A DNA stretch of 64,000 bases, taken from Typha latifolia (taxonomy: Eukaryota; Streptophyta; Magnoliopsida; Poales; Typhaceae). The stretch lies in contig CM034102.1 in assembly GCA_019914945.1 (NCBI GenBank), positions 3,585,501 to 3,649,500 on the forward strand, given 5' to 3'. Positions 26,903 to 38,960 of this stretch are shown here, piece by piece. The translations under genes and the position numbers were made by a program. How positions within the stretch are numbered: the stretch's first letter is position 1; each line of letters opens with the position of its first letter. Below the pieces are notes generated by a model. The model saw only the letters and a list, made by a program, of their open reading frames with translations. It ran no database searches and was not told the origin of the DNA.

Positions 26903-27541
26903 GGATCGCGGGATTGTGACTTCAGACTTTTAAGCCTTGAAGAAGGGAATTAGAAAGGCGAGACTTCAAAGCAAATTCAGAACTCAGAAGAGTGACAGTT
27001 GTGCTGTCCTCGTCGATTAACTGCATAAAGTTATAATAACTTATGAATGTTCTTATCATGATCGTCCAAAGGGAAAAATTACTTATGCTCTTGATACTTA
27101 ATAAATATCCTCTATTTGACGTCCTGATAAAAGAAATGTCTCCAAATCTTTAGATAATATCCAACTATTTACACTCCTGGCTGTGAAAGATCACTAGTGT
27201 ACAGAAACAAACGGCGGATAAATAAAATAAAATCCACCGATCCGATTAATGCAGAAATTTATTAAATAGATATTGCAGTTGAGGAAAGAACAAAATTTAA
27301 CAGAGAAAAAAAAAAAGTAAAAAGGCACAATAACACGTAATTATGATATGTTTCTTTGGTAAAACAAAAGAAGTGTTCGGATCATAATTTCTTTTAAATA
27401 CAGGGAGTTTTATGCAAATTGTTTATATTAGCTTTCTGCTTAATTAATTAAATTTTCATCTCCCAAAGCTCGCTCTCTTCTTGGATCCTCACATATATAT
27501 GTCTATCTGTGGATACCGCGACTAAATCACAACGCAGCGCG
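26903..27541. promoter_or_regulatory. Divergent promoter region, mannosidase / O-fucosyltransferase-like gene
   Basis: Only 639 bp separate the two start codons, which point away from each other, so both promoters and 5' UTRs must lie here. The centre is AT-rich. The word tatatatat at about 27491-27499, roughly 45 bp before the O-fucosyltransferase ATG, is a TATA-like candidate. No strong element decides which gene it serves. Confidence 0.6.
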
Positions 27542-27670
27542 ATGTCGTCGATCCCCTGGCATCACCGCATAAGGCACCTCTTCCTATTCCTTCTCCTCCC
27601 CTCTCTAATCCTCTTAACCATCTTCTTCTCTCACTCCTCTCCCTTTCCCTTCTCTCCCAACTCCTTCTTC

Positions 27671-27763
<93 letters not shown>

Positions 27764-30043
27764 GATCTAATATTTTCTTCCCTCAAAACAGCGTCTTTTC
27801 GCAGGAGAAATCCCTCATCTGGAGCGCCCCAAGGGTGTTCGAGTGGAGGCCATGCGATTGGTGGAGGAAGAGCGAATCTCTATCCGGTAAGTTAGGACGC
27901 CAACCCACGTCTAGTTTTTAGGGTTAGGATCGGAAATGTTAGACCATTGTTTGGTTATTGTTGTTTCTTCTGAATCCTTGTCAAAATGGCTTCATTTCAT
28001 TGCAGAAGATTTTTCAATTTGTTGATATGCTGCAGCTCTCCCGGCGAAGAGCAACGGATACATCAGGATCGACTGCTACGGCGGCCTCAATCAAATGAGA
28101 CGTGATGTAAGATTACTAATTTGATTAATTTGTTGCAACTTTTAGATTAAGAAAGTTGATATTTTTATGATAATTTTATAGTTGTGTGATGGAATTGGGA
28201 TCGCGCGCTTGCTAAATGCAACTATGGTGCTGCCGAAATTTGAAGTTGCTGCTTATTGGAATGAATCAAGGTATAATAAGTGAAGTCAATATTAGAAGAA
28301 CTGTGGTCGGTAGAGGTTAGTGCTGATTAGAACTTTGTATCAGTGACTTTGCAGATGTTTTTGATGTGGACTACTTTATCGAGAAAATGAAAGGCTTTGT
28401 GGAAATTGTGAAGGAGTTACCAGAAGAAATTTCATCTAGAGAGCCATTTAGAGTAGATTGCAGCAAGCGAAAAGGGCAGTTTGACTATGTTGAGGTGGTG
28501 CTTCCTGCTCTGCTGGAACATCACTACATATCTATTACACCGGCTATGAGTCAAAGAAGAGATAGGTACTGTTTGAACGTGATATCTTTAACATATTATA
28601 TTTCTAAGATTTACTCATATTATTTCCATCGTAAGATGGCATCAATTTATCCCATTGGTAATGTACCTCTTAACTATTTTCAATTTCTTTATGTGGTTAT
28701 TGTATTATTTCTAAACAAAATGGATTCTTTTGCTCGACATTATAGTTTTGGTCTTTGTGAATAGGCTTTGAATGCGTTCCATTGTTTTTCCATATTCAAG
28801 TGTCATTTCATAGGCTCCTAATGTTGGCAAACTGAAACCAGGAAAAATCAGGAAACTGTCAAAACTGGCAAGCGATACTACCAGAAGCAATCTTGAACAT
28901 TCTGATTTCAGATTATTTATTTTAGTGCCTTAGGCATAGAATTGGTTTTGAGCTATCTGCTTTCCTTCAAGGATGGTTCTTTTCATGGTTGCATGCCTCC
29001 TCACTTACCAAGCAATTCTACATGATCGATGGCCTCATGGATTTTATGATGTGTTCATCTTGGACTTCTCCCAGCTCTCTAACTGAAATTGTGGGTCACA
29101 GTTCTCATCATTGAGGAAACATTCTTGTTCATTTTTCTTTGACCTTTTGGATTGATTCAGTTTAGAGTTCCATCATTTTGAACTTCTCCTGGCTTTCATT
29201 ATCATTAGCTATGATTTATGTCGGGACCATTATAAGTATGATACAACGAAGTTTACCAGAAAATTGATTGAATAATTTCCTCTTCTCAGTCATCTTACCT
29301 GATGCTGCAGGTATCCTCTGCATGCTAAAGCTTCCTTCTGCCGCGGTTGTTATGAAGCGCTGCACCTTAATAAGGCTTTGGAAGTCAAAGGCATTGAGCT
29401 TCTGGAAACCATACCCAAACCCTTCCTATCCCTTCATCTGAGATTTGAACCAGACATGGTAGCCTACAGCCAATGCATATATCCAGGTCTCTCTTCCACA
29501 TCTTTGGATGCCGTTGAAGCTGTACGTGGGGATAGGAAACCATGGACAGGTGATGCTGCTCGTGTTTGGAGGAATCGTGGCAAATGTCCTTTAACACCAA
29601 ATGAAACAGCATTTATTCTTCAAGCCCTGGGCATCCCTACAAGTACAACCATCTATTTGGCAGCTGGAGATGGTCTCATGGAAATTGAAGGCTTATCATC
29701 TGTTTATAGAAATGTTTATACTAAATCCTCTCTCCTAACTAGTGAAGATTTTGATCAGATGCACGGAAACACTAAAGCTGCTCTTGATTACTACATTTCG
29801 TTAAATAGTGATGCTTATGTTGCTACTTATTTTGGTAATATGGACAAGATGGTCGCTGCAATGAGAGCATTGAAAGGGTCTTACAAAACATTACTTTTGA
29901 GCAGGAGAGCCTATTCGAAGTGCACTGCGGAGGGATTGAGAGGAGAGAAGTTAGCGAAGGCTATGTGGGAAGCCCACAGAGAGGATTTTGTGATGGGCAG
30001 GGGTTCTGCTTTGCCTGATTGTTTTTGTGAGTTTAGATTGTAA
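27542..30043 (+). CDS. O-fucosyltransferase-family protein (plant DUF246-type GT), type II membrane protein
   Basis: Six exons, 27542-27672, 27792-27886, 28036-28106, 28182-28270, 28344-28565 and 29311-30043, join in phase to 446 residues. Residues 1-10 are basic and about 13-30 form a single membrane anchor, so a Golgi type II topology is likely. The family signature is clear: IRIDCYGGLNQMRRDLCDGI and LLNATMVLP near residues 85-125, HLRFEPDMVAYSQC with the H-x-R-F-E motif, and IYLAAGD further on. Plant members are predicted GDP-fucose (or other GDP-sugar) transferases. Several act on cell-wall polymers such as rhamnogalacturonan I rather than on protein, so the substrate stays open. Intron 1 starts almost at once with a (CT)n run of about 84 bp. 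The gene looks intact. Confidence 0.9.
27678..27762. repeat. (CT)n microsatellite in intron 1 of the O-fucosyltransferase-like gene
   Basis: About 42 uninterrupted CT units begin 5 bp after the exon 1 donor. It is the longest simple repeat in the window and likely polymorphic. Confidence 0.97.
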
Positions 30044-31769
30044 CTCAAGGTATACCCAGACTTTTGTACTATTAATAGTTTTGAAACATTATTTCTTCAT
30101 GGATTAGTGAGATAGTCTAATTAATCTTTCTTTGTATGTCAGCAAACATTTTAGCTTCTGATTGTGTCATAAATTCAACAGGCAGTTTATAGATGTTCCC
30201 TTAACTGATTCTGGTATATCATTTTTGGTAGTATTTAGCCACCTCTGTTAGTAAAATCTTTTCTAAATCAGTTAGCTATTAAACAGTACATTAGTAGCAG
30301 TCTTACAGTATGAAATCTATGCTGCCGCAGTCTCTCTGGGTTCATTTCTTCTGAAAACTTTAGGCTTTTTTTTTCTTTTTTACTTTTATTAGAATTTGAT
30401 TTTGGAATGTTCTTCCCCTCAGTTTATCATTCCCAGAATGCTTATCACTGCATCATATAACACTAATCAGCATTATGTTTATGATAATCACAATATAAAC
30501 ATATAACAACACTGCTCTTGTGGTTTGAGGAGTTCCATTGGTGATCTCAACTGCTGCTAGTTTTGATACAATCATACCTTGAAAGCTTAAGGAGACTAAT
30601 AGGAATCTGCAATCCATTGCAAATGCTTTCAGGTGGGCATCTCTTGCCTACGTCACTGTTGGTGCTTTGCAGACTCACAGTTCCACAGTGTCACGCATGC
30701 TAGAATTATGATCTCAGATTACAATAACTTTTTGTTGTTTTCCAGAACAAAAAAGTTCAATTTATGCTCCTCACCAACTCACCAAGCCATTCTAGAATGA
30801 GAATATTAGATTCGAACTACTCTGGTCTAAAGTAAGTAGGCGTTGAGACAGGGCTTATCAAAGAATACTAAGTTAAACAGGGACTCCATTAGTTTAAGGC
30901 GTCCACCTATTTGCGAGTCATATCTTATGCCTAATTGCTGTGTAATCATGAAAAGCTCTTGGGCTTTAAACCACTATAATTTATTCCTAATGGTCTTTTA
31001 ATGAACATGAGAACATCAGCTATAAATTATATGAGCTTTGGGGGGTTGATTCAGAGATACTGAGCTGTCTAGTGACGGTTTGTGGAACTTCCTGGAAGTT
31101 TTCACGAGGGTTGGAGGAGTTGTTGCTTAGAAGAAACAGTTTCCAAGAGTGTACGTCTCAGCTTTGAGCCTTACCTGGTCTTCACTCTTCACACTTCTCA
31201 GCATTTACGTGTCACAATTGGATAAGGTCTATAACCAAGCCAAGCTATATGGGTAAAAGCCCACAGGAACAAGATCAAGCACCAAGAACTCTAGTAACTA
31301 ATAAAGGATTTATAGGTGAGCTTTGTGATTGTTTCTTCTTCTTTTTTTTCCCTATCTAATCGTCTAAACTTGTTAAGGCTTCAAGTTCTTATCCATACTC
31401 TCTTGCATAGTTGCATCTTATTTACAACTAGTTATATTTTTCAGAAAGAAAAAGATATAAATCAGGCTAGCTATTACTGAGGTAAATCTTAATGAAATTG
31501 CCTGGAAATTTTGTTAAACATATGTGATACATCCTCATCTAATTTTCCGTTAGATAAACATGTGTAGGATAAACACAAAAGAAAAAAAAAAGTTACAAAT
31601 AGAATATAATAAGAATTCATGATTTGTAAGTCAATATGTCTACAAAAGCTCACTTCCAGCCCCACCTATTCCATCCTTATCACTTTCACTCTTTCCTTTC
31701 TTTCGGCTTCTTCTTAGGACTACTATTGGTACTGCTGCTGCTTCTTACTGCTATCTGATTAGTATAGTC
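30044..31769. other. Intergenic between the O-fucosyltransferase-like and ERF genes
   Basis: The first 300 bp should be 3' UTR and polyadenylation region. The remainder shows no exon-like frame, RNA gene or clear repeat. The last few hundred bases are the presumed ERF promoter and contain a pyrimidine-rich stretch (31660-31745) just before the ERF exon. Confidence 0.5.
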
Positions 31770-31913
31770 ATGGACTATTGAGGCAGTTTAAAAGATTCAA
31801 AAGTGGATCAAAGGCATGGGAAGAGAAACCTTCCTCCTGATGCAGAGAAGGGAAAAGGAAAGCAGAAGTTTCCGTCGTACTTGTCGGCTTTCGCCGAGCG
31901 TGAAAATTATGCT

Positions 31914-32946
31914 ATGGTGTCAGCCCTCAAGCATGTCATCAGCTCCAGTCAGTCAGGAGAAGGAATGAATCTTGGAGAAGTAGAACGATCGGTGATCGAG
32001 GCCCCGACGCCGGTAATATCGCCTCTGGGTGGCTCAGGTGCAAGGGAGCCTAGCCAGATAGTTGAGGAGCATGGTACATATTAACCTAATTATATGTGCA
32101 CATATATCTCTAGCTTTTTAATACTATTACTATGATCCAATAATGCTAGTTTGCTCGATCTCTTTTCCTTTACAGCCAAGTATACATGACTTCTGATCAA
32201 TATAGCATCAATTTCTCTTCTTATAAATGAGTAGGTGAATTATTTCTCCATGGTTGATAACAAGTATGAATGTCAGATGCAAGCCTAATCATCAACATCA
32301 ACAAGTCATGTCTTATGTTCCAACCGTTCAGGGTTGACTAGGGATCTTTTTGTTGGAAAATAATTTATAAATTTGTTAAATCCAGAGTAAGAGCTACGAT
32401 ATATACAAAAAGTAGATGAGTAAACATACAAGAACATCTATCAAAATATAAGGATAGCACTTCTAGACGTATGTATATATATATGTTTGTGTGTGTGTCC
32501 ATGTCAATGGTGCAATTGATCTCTTACAAGAAGTAGCAACAATGCATGAAGGAACTCAACAAAGAAAGAACTACAGAGGAGTGAGGCAAAGGCCATGGGG
32601 GAAATGGGCAGCTGAGATACGCGACCCGAAGAAGGCGGCCCGCGTCTGGCTTGGCACGTTCAACACCGCAGAGGCGGCCGCCATGGCCTACGACGCCGCA
32701 GCCTTAAGGTTCAAAGGCTCCAAAGCCAAGCTCAACTTCCCCGAAAGAGTCGAATGCCACAGAGATCCAGATTCAGATCCAGTTGCAGTAGTAACCCCTG
32801 CTGAGTTCCCGGACCTTGCGCACTATGCACAGCTTCTCAAGAGCAGTGATGATGATCATCTTGACCTGCAAACTTTTGCATCAGGCTCCTCGCAATGTGA
32901 TAGATCAAAGACCCAAGGAGAAGGCAAGAGTCATCTTGGAGAGTAA
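31914..32946 (+). CDS. ERF-type AP2 transcription factor, group X (ABR1/ERF110/ERF113-like)
   Basis: Two exons, 31914-32073 and 32531-32946, give 191 residues from the first usable ATG. The second exon encodes one complete AP2/ERF domain, starting [19 protein letters not shown] and containing [19 protein letters not shown], then KAKLNFPE. That makes it an ERF (GCC-box binding) rather than a DREB protein. The first exon carries MVSALKHVI, the N-terminal motif of group X ERFs, whose members act in stress, wounding and ABA responses. The open frame continues upstream of 31914 with family-like sequence (FPSYLSAFAERENY) but meets an in-frame TGA at 31779. The intron 1 acceptor may be 32531 or a second in-phase AG a few bases on. 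The start is therefore the weak point; the identity is not. Confidence 0.85.
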
Positions 32947-34109
32947 CTGGGTGCAGCACTGCATGCATGTGGGAGAGTCTAGAAACAAGTGTATACTTTA
33001 CTTTCTTCTTTACTTCTGTTCATCCTTATCCTTCAATAATTATCTGTCTAGTAGTAGATAAATAATGAGCAAAGGTGATAAGATTCAAGTTGATGATGGA
33101 TATTTCCATCCTTATCTTATTCCAAGTTAAAGAATTGCTTATGCTTCTATACTGATCTCAAGACGGAAAGCATAACTATGCCTTCAATAGCACAGTAGAT
33201 TACAGCTTAGCTCAAATAAATACTCTCTTTCTAAGCCTTTTTCAGAGATAGTGAGAGAAGACTATAATGCATGTGAATTGTCCTAATGCCTATATGGCTT
33301 TGCCATCAGAGAATTAATGTGAAGACCACGTGAGCAGCACTAGGTGAATGCCCAGAATTATATCTTCTCCTTGAGTCATTAACTTTAGCATCAACTTTAA
33401 TAAAACCAGGGCTCATTAAACTGCTGGCTTTGGATAAATATCAAAGACTACTATTAGATTAATAAAAAAAATATTCGATCGACTTTTCAAATTATTCAAA
33501 TAAATAATTATTGGCTGGCATGAATAAATTTTTTAACATTTTTTTCATCGTTGAAGAACCTACGGGCCAATATAAAAATACTCCAGCCTGGTAGCAAACA
33601 AATAATGGGCAGAATAGTTAGATCGGCTCTTTTATTAAATATTTTTGATGAACCCTCCCAATTATTTGGGTGATCTATTTCTTTCAATGGTTCGAAAGTT
33701 TATATATTTTTAATATAAATTAAAAAATAGACTTAATCACATATTTTACATAGAGTAATGCTAGTTTGTAGAATATTTGTAAATTGTTTGTTAGCATAGT
33801 AGCATAGTAGTACTCTTTTACATATATATATATATATATATATATACTTATACTTATTTGGTGTGACATTTTCCACATTCCCACTACTAAGGTTGTGAGA
33901 GAAAGAATCTAATCTGAAGCCCTCCAATGGTATCCATTTATTTCGGACGGTTACAGTTGAGTCTCATTTCCCGGACTTGGATCACCACTATATCGTATCT
34001 TATCCGTTCATTTCTTAATCCAACCGCTATTATCTTTCTCTTATTACCTAAAGATATTTTATTCTCTCTCTCTCTCTCTCCCACACGTCCCTCTCGTTTC
34101 CATTCCTTT
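32947..34109. other. Intergenic and GlyRS promoter / 5' leader
   Basis: It holds the ERF 3' UTR, then AT-rich sequence with a (TA)n tract at about 33821-33845. A pyrimidine-rich leader follows, with (CT)n at 34064-34080 just before the GlyRS start. A CACGTG core occurs at about 33329. An in-frame upstream ATG at 33927 precedes the preferred GlyRS start, but the sequence between does not look like a targeting peptide. Confidence 0.5.
33821..33845. repeat. (TA)n microsatellite
   Basis: About 12 TA units upstream of the GlyRS gene. Confidence 0.9.
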
Positions 34110-37100
34110 ATGCTTCTCCGCTCCCTCTTTATCTCCGCCATCATTTCCAGAACCCTAACCCCATCCAAAACCCTAACTCTATTCCTGAACCGAAGCTACT
34201 CCCTCATGGCCGCCGCCTCTGAGGACTCCCTCCGGCGAGCGCTCGCCGAGAAACAGGCCGCCGCCGATGCCCAGGCAGGCGCTGTTCGTGTCCTTAAGTC
34301 CAGTCCAGGAGTCGCTCCGCCGGAGATCGATGCAGCTGTGGAGGCTCTCAAGGCTCTCAAGACCGAGGCAGGTGCCGCCGCGAGGCGGCTCCAGGTCGCC
34401 GTGACCAGCAACGGGGGCGACGGCGCCGGAAGCCGGGAGGCGTTTCGGCAGGCCGTGGTGAATACTCTAGAAAGGAGGCTGTTCTATATCCCTTCGTTTA
34501 AGATCTACCGCGGCGTTGCGGGGCTTTACGACTATGGTCCGCCGGGTTGCGCCGTCAAGTCTAACGTTCTTGCCTTCTGGCGCCAGGTGAAAGATGCTTC
34601 TGAATTGATTGTTGTTATTTCTCGGTGAAAGATTTTTTTTTTTATTCTTATGTTACGATGATCAGATCATTATTGGTCCTCCGGGTGTATTTAGCTACTA
34701 ATTTGATTGGTCCTTACTATTTGTGAAGAAATATAAGAAGAATTAAAGTTATCTGGCGCCAGGTGAAAAAAGTTTCTAATTGATCATTGTCCGCCACAGA
34801 GTGGATTGGAGTTTCATATTTTGCTAAAATTCCCAAGAAATATAGATTTTTTTTTCTCTTTTTAACGCTCTATTTGCCAGGTGTAATTTAGCTTCTATCT
34901 TGATGGGTTCTCACAATTTGATGAAAATTTACAAATTTCAGCTTGTAATTCATATTTTCTTCCGTGACATTTGTCTAATTGTAAGGGTGATCCATTGCTT
35001 TTGATTGTAGCATTTTGTTTTGGAAGAGAATATGTTGGAGGTGGATTGCCCCTGTGTGACCCCAGAGGTAGTCCTCAAGGCATCCGGGCATGTGGATAAG
35101 TTCACTGACCTCATGGTGAAGGATGAGAAGACAGGAATGTGTTACCGGGCGGACCACTTACTCAAGGACTTTTGCAAAGAGAAGCTTGAGAAGGATCTGA
35201 CGCTGTCACCTGAGAAGGCTGCTGAGTTCAAGCATGTGCTGGCAGTGTTGGATGATCTTTCTGCAGAAGAATTAGGTGGTAAGCTCAAGGAATATGGTAT
35301 CACTTCTCCTGATACCAAGAACTCACTCTCTGATCCTTATCCATTCAATCTCATGTTTCAGACTTCTATTGGTCCTTCTGGACTAAGTCCAGGGTGAGCT
35401 AATATGAATACCATATATTATCATTAGTTGGTTGTCTTCTATTTGTGATACTAAATGTTCTGCTGATTTATCTTAGGTATATGAGGCCAGAGACTGCACA
35501 AGGAATTTTTGTAAACTTCAAGGACTTGTATTATTACAATGGCAACAAGCTTCCTTTTGCAGCAGCTCAGATCGGCCAGGCCTTCAGAAATGAGGTGTAG
35601 CTCTGTCAGTTTTCCTTCTTTCACTTCTTTGCATGAATGGTCTTTAGGTGCATCATTAACACCTCAGAATCTGGGCACCCATCTTAGGAGGAGCCCACCT
35701 ATGTATCCACCTTAGCATTTTATGCAGTGCTAGGGTATAATAGATGACCTTGAGTTTCAAATTAATTGGAAGGTTTTGCCAAATTTATTTTCCATTTACT
35801 GTCTATATATGAATTCGGATTCATCAAAGAAAAGCAGCTACCTAATAGATTTGCCACTATCTTATATGCTTGTGATCAATTTTCACCCATAACATTCACA
35901 ATTGATCAGAGAAGACCGCTGTCATATTTTAGCTTTCTTCTTGAAGATATTGTAATAAATGTGGCTATCTCGAATTGTCTTTTGTTGAGATTATCACGTT
36001 ATTCTTTAATATGTTAAAAAACATTTATATTCGTTTGGATATCTTGTGTTTCATGTTGTATGGCCTGTGATATATTAAATAACTTAAATCTCATTCCTAT
36101 GATGGTTCAACTGCTGACCTAACTTTATATTCATTTCTGACAAACAAGATCTCACCTCGTCAAGGTCTTTTGAGAGTGCGCGAGTTCACATTGGCTGAGA
36201 TTGAGCACTTTGTAGATCCTGAGGACAAATCCCACCCAAAATTTGCAGATGTTGCTAACTTGGAATTCTTGATGTTTCCAAGGGAGCAACAACTGGAAGG
36301 GGAATCAGCCAAGTCAATGAACCTTGGTGAAGCAGTTTCAATGGTTGGATTCTCTGGCTGTTTTATTGTTATGCTGTATCAGATTTTACCTACTTTTTTC
36401 CTGCTCTTTTTTCTTATATCTTTTGATTTTCTTTTGATAGGGAACTGTGAACAATGCAACACTTGGCTACTTCATAGGGAGGGTGTATCTTTTTTTAACA
36501 CATCTTGGAATAGACAAGGACCGCTTGCACTTTAGGCAGCATCTGCCAAATGAGATGGCTCACTATGCTGCAGACTGTTGGGATGCCGAGATTGAGTGTT
36601 CCTATGGCTGGATAGAGTGTGTGGGAATTGCTGACAGATCAGCTTATGATTTACGTGCTCATTCTGTAAGTCTTATCTCGACAAAAAGAAAAGCTCTATG
36701 ACTGTGACTAGTTTCTGACTTTTACCTTTACTTGCATTCTATTATTTGGATCATGTGCCTGTTACACATTTCGTTCATAAAGTTTTGGAAGAAATATGTA
36801 CTTAATACTTGGCAGCCTTATTAAGTGTGTCATTTGTGCTTTTGAGCGACATCTATGCTTAAGACAGAGAATGAATGAGCTTCCTGCATCTCATAAAGAC
36901 GAGACATTATTGCCAATTTTAAGATTTTTTTGAGACGTAGAGTTAGTCCAAGGACCAAACTCCATGATGGTACCAGGGTGTAATGCTGGCATCATTGTAA
37001 TCATGCAGGAGTATTTTGTTGAAAGGTAGTATGATCTGTGTGTTCTTTTGACGCACCTTGTCTTTTCTGATTAGCTTAGAAGAGAATGCTGAAATAGAAT

Positions 37101-38881
37101 GTTGTTTCTTGTTTGTAGACCGCTACAGTTTATGATGAATTTCTTCCAATGTGAATTTTTTTACTAATTTGAGCATTATTTTCTACTACTCCTTGGGAGT
37201 TATTCACTGCCTTCTGTTTTAGTTGTAGCTAAATAGTAGTCTTGCTGTGTTTGTTTTTGCATAGCTGCCAACCCAATTTCTTTTAGGTTACTTTCCTATT
37301 ATTAGTTATTTTTGTTTGAACCAAGATGTTTTAGGCCCTTGTGATCTGAAAGTGTTAAGCTATTATTGTGTTTGATAGGATAAAAGTGGGGTTCCTCTGG
37401 TCGCTCATGAGAAGTTTGCAGAACCTAGAGAGGTGGAGGTAGGTTTTAACTTTTCTGTCTCTCTGCTTTGTTACATTTTCCAGTCAGCTAACTAAATGAA
37501 GTTTTTGTGTTGACGAAAATCTTGTTACATCCCCTCTCTTTGATATAGATGCTGTCTTGCTTATTCTCACACATAGCTGTTTCTTCATTGAACAGAAACT
37601 TGTCATAGTTCCATCAAAGAAAGAATTAGGTCTTTCATTCAAGGCTAGTCAAAAGATGGTCGTTGAAGCATTGGAGGTATCATGCTTTTAAAGCTGGTTA
37701 ATAAATCTTTTCCTTTATAATGCATGCTCACTAGCCCTGTGGACAGGCCATGAGTGAAAAAGAGGCGTTGGAGATGAAAGCCACTCTTGAGTCTAAAGGG
37801 GAGGTTGACTTCCATGTCTGCACTCTTGGTAAAGATGTTGTGATAAAGAAAAACATGGTGTCGATCAATATAGAAAGGAAGAAGGAACATCAAAGGGTGT
37901 TCACTCCATCTGTAATTGAGCCATCTTTTGGTATCGGACGGATAATCTACTGCCTTTTTGAGCATTCTTTCTACACAAGACCAAGCAAAGCGGAAGATGA
38001 ACAATTGAATGTTTTCCGTTTCCCACCCCTTGTAGCTCCCATCAAGTGCACTGTTTTCCCTCTGATAAAAAATCAAGAGTTCGATAATGTGGCCAAAATT
38101 ATTGACAGATCACTGACAGCAGCTGGGATATCACATATTATAGACATTACAGGTATGCCTATAATAGCTGAATAGATGGAACGAAGCTTCTAAAATTTGA
38201 AAAAAGACAAGCAAAAAGGGCTGTTGCTTGTGATTTCTTTTCATTTTAAGTGCCATCGGCACAGCTTCTGTGTTGAGAAAAAAGGTTTATGATATTTCTG
38301 TTGGCTGCATCTTCGGATAGGTTTCTTGCTGACCAACAATATTGTAATGGGCTTCCTTTAGTGCTGTTAGAGTATCAACCTTTTAACCACGTGGTGTTGG
38401 CCAGTGACAACTGACAAGTTGATCATGGAACTCCACAGGATATAACTTCCAAATTAGAAGTAAAGAAAGTCTGGGTTACATGTCTTTCACTGTACATGAG
38501 AAAGATTGATTGGACTGTTAGGATGATAGCATGGTATATAGGATTACCTTAACAACACTAGACTGCTCTTAATGTAATTTCTACATGGATAAGGATCATG
38601 GTTAACTGAATACGATTCTCTGCTGTTTGGTATTTGATGCAGGAACCTCAATAGGGAAGAGGTATGCAAGGACAGATGAGATTGGCGTTCCTTTAGCAAT
38701 AACTGTGGACTCCACCACAAGTGTGACTATCCGGGAGAGGGACAGCAAAGAGCAGATCCGGGTGGAGATCGATAAGGTAGCTTCTGTTGTGAAGGAGATT
38801 ACTGATGGACAAAGCACATGGGCTGATATCATGTTTAGGAGATATCCATCCCATACTTCGGCGCAAGCCGACAAGGAGTGA
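34110..38881 (+). CDS. Glycyl-tRNA synthetase (alpha2 type), probably mitochondrial and cytosolic
   Basis: Nine exons, 34110-34586, 35011-35393, 35477-35594, 36149-36343, 36441-36665, 37379-37438, 37596-37676, 37747-38152 and 38643-38881, give 727 residues, close to the 729 of the Arabidopsis enzyme. A basic, Ser/Leu-rich presequence (1-32) is followed by MAAASEDSL and a WHEP domain (about 33-90). Then come class II core motifs: RPETAQGIF, motif 2 [17 protein letters not shown] and motif 3 [11 protein letters not shown], with the anticodon-binding domain at the C-terminus ([14 protein letters not shown] on). It charges tRNA-Gly. The second ATG at 34206, in good context (ctcATGGcc), would yield a 695-residue cytosolic form. 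The first ATG would add the mitochondrial presequence. Intron 1 repeats its own donor region and the stop codon lies in a small duplication. Confidence 0.95.
34575..34950. repeat. Diverged tandem duplication of the GlyRS exon 1/intron 1 junction, period 176 bp
   Basis: The junction word tctggcgccaggtgaaa at 34576 recurs at 34752 within intron 1. It is followed in both copies by similar sequence (gcttctgaattgattg against gtttctaattgatcat, later ggtgtatttagct against ggtgtaatttagct). The second copy carries an intact, identical GT donor context. Confidence 0.8.
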
Positions 38882-38960
38882 TATTTTGATGAAAACTACA
38901 ATTACACTTGAGCTCAAGCCAACAAGGAGCAAATATTTTGATGAAAACTACAATTATTAC
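38862..38960. repeat. Tandem duplication spanning the GlyRS stop codon, period 51 bp
   Basis: Copy 1 (about 38862-38906) includes the last codons and the TGA (38879-38881). Copy 2 (about 38913-38958) repeats gctcaagccaacaaggagca and attttgatgaaaactacaat, and has CAA where copy 1 has the stop. It lies in the 3' UTR. Confidence 0.9.

Noticed and set aside
26687..26953. Acidic frame antisense to mannosidase exon 1
   Set aside because: Shadow of the GC-rich signal-peptide and catalytic exon on the other strand.
33927..34109. Upstream in-frame ATG for GlyRS
   Set aside because: The 61 added residues do not resemble a targeting peptide and include a CT-repeat leader; 34110 gives the expected total length.
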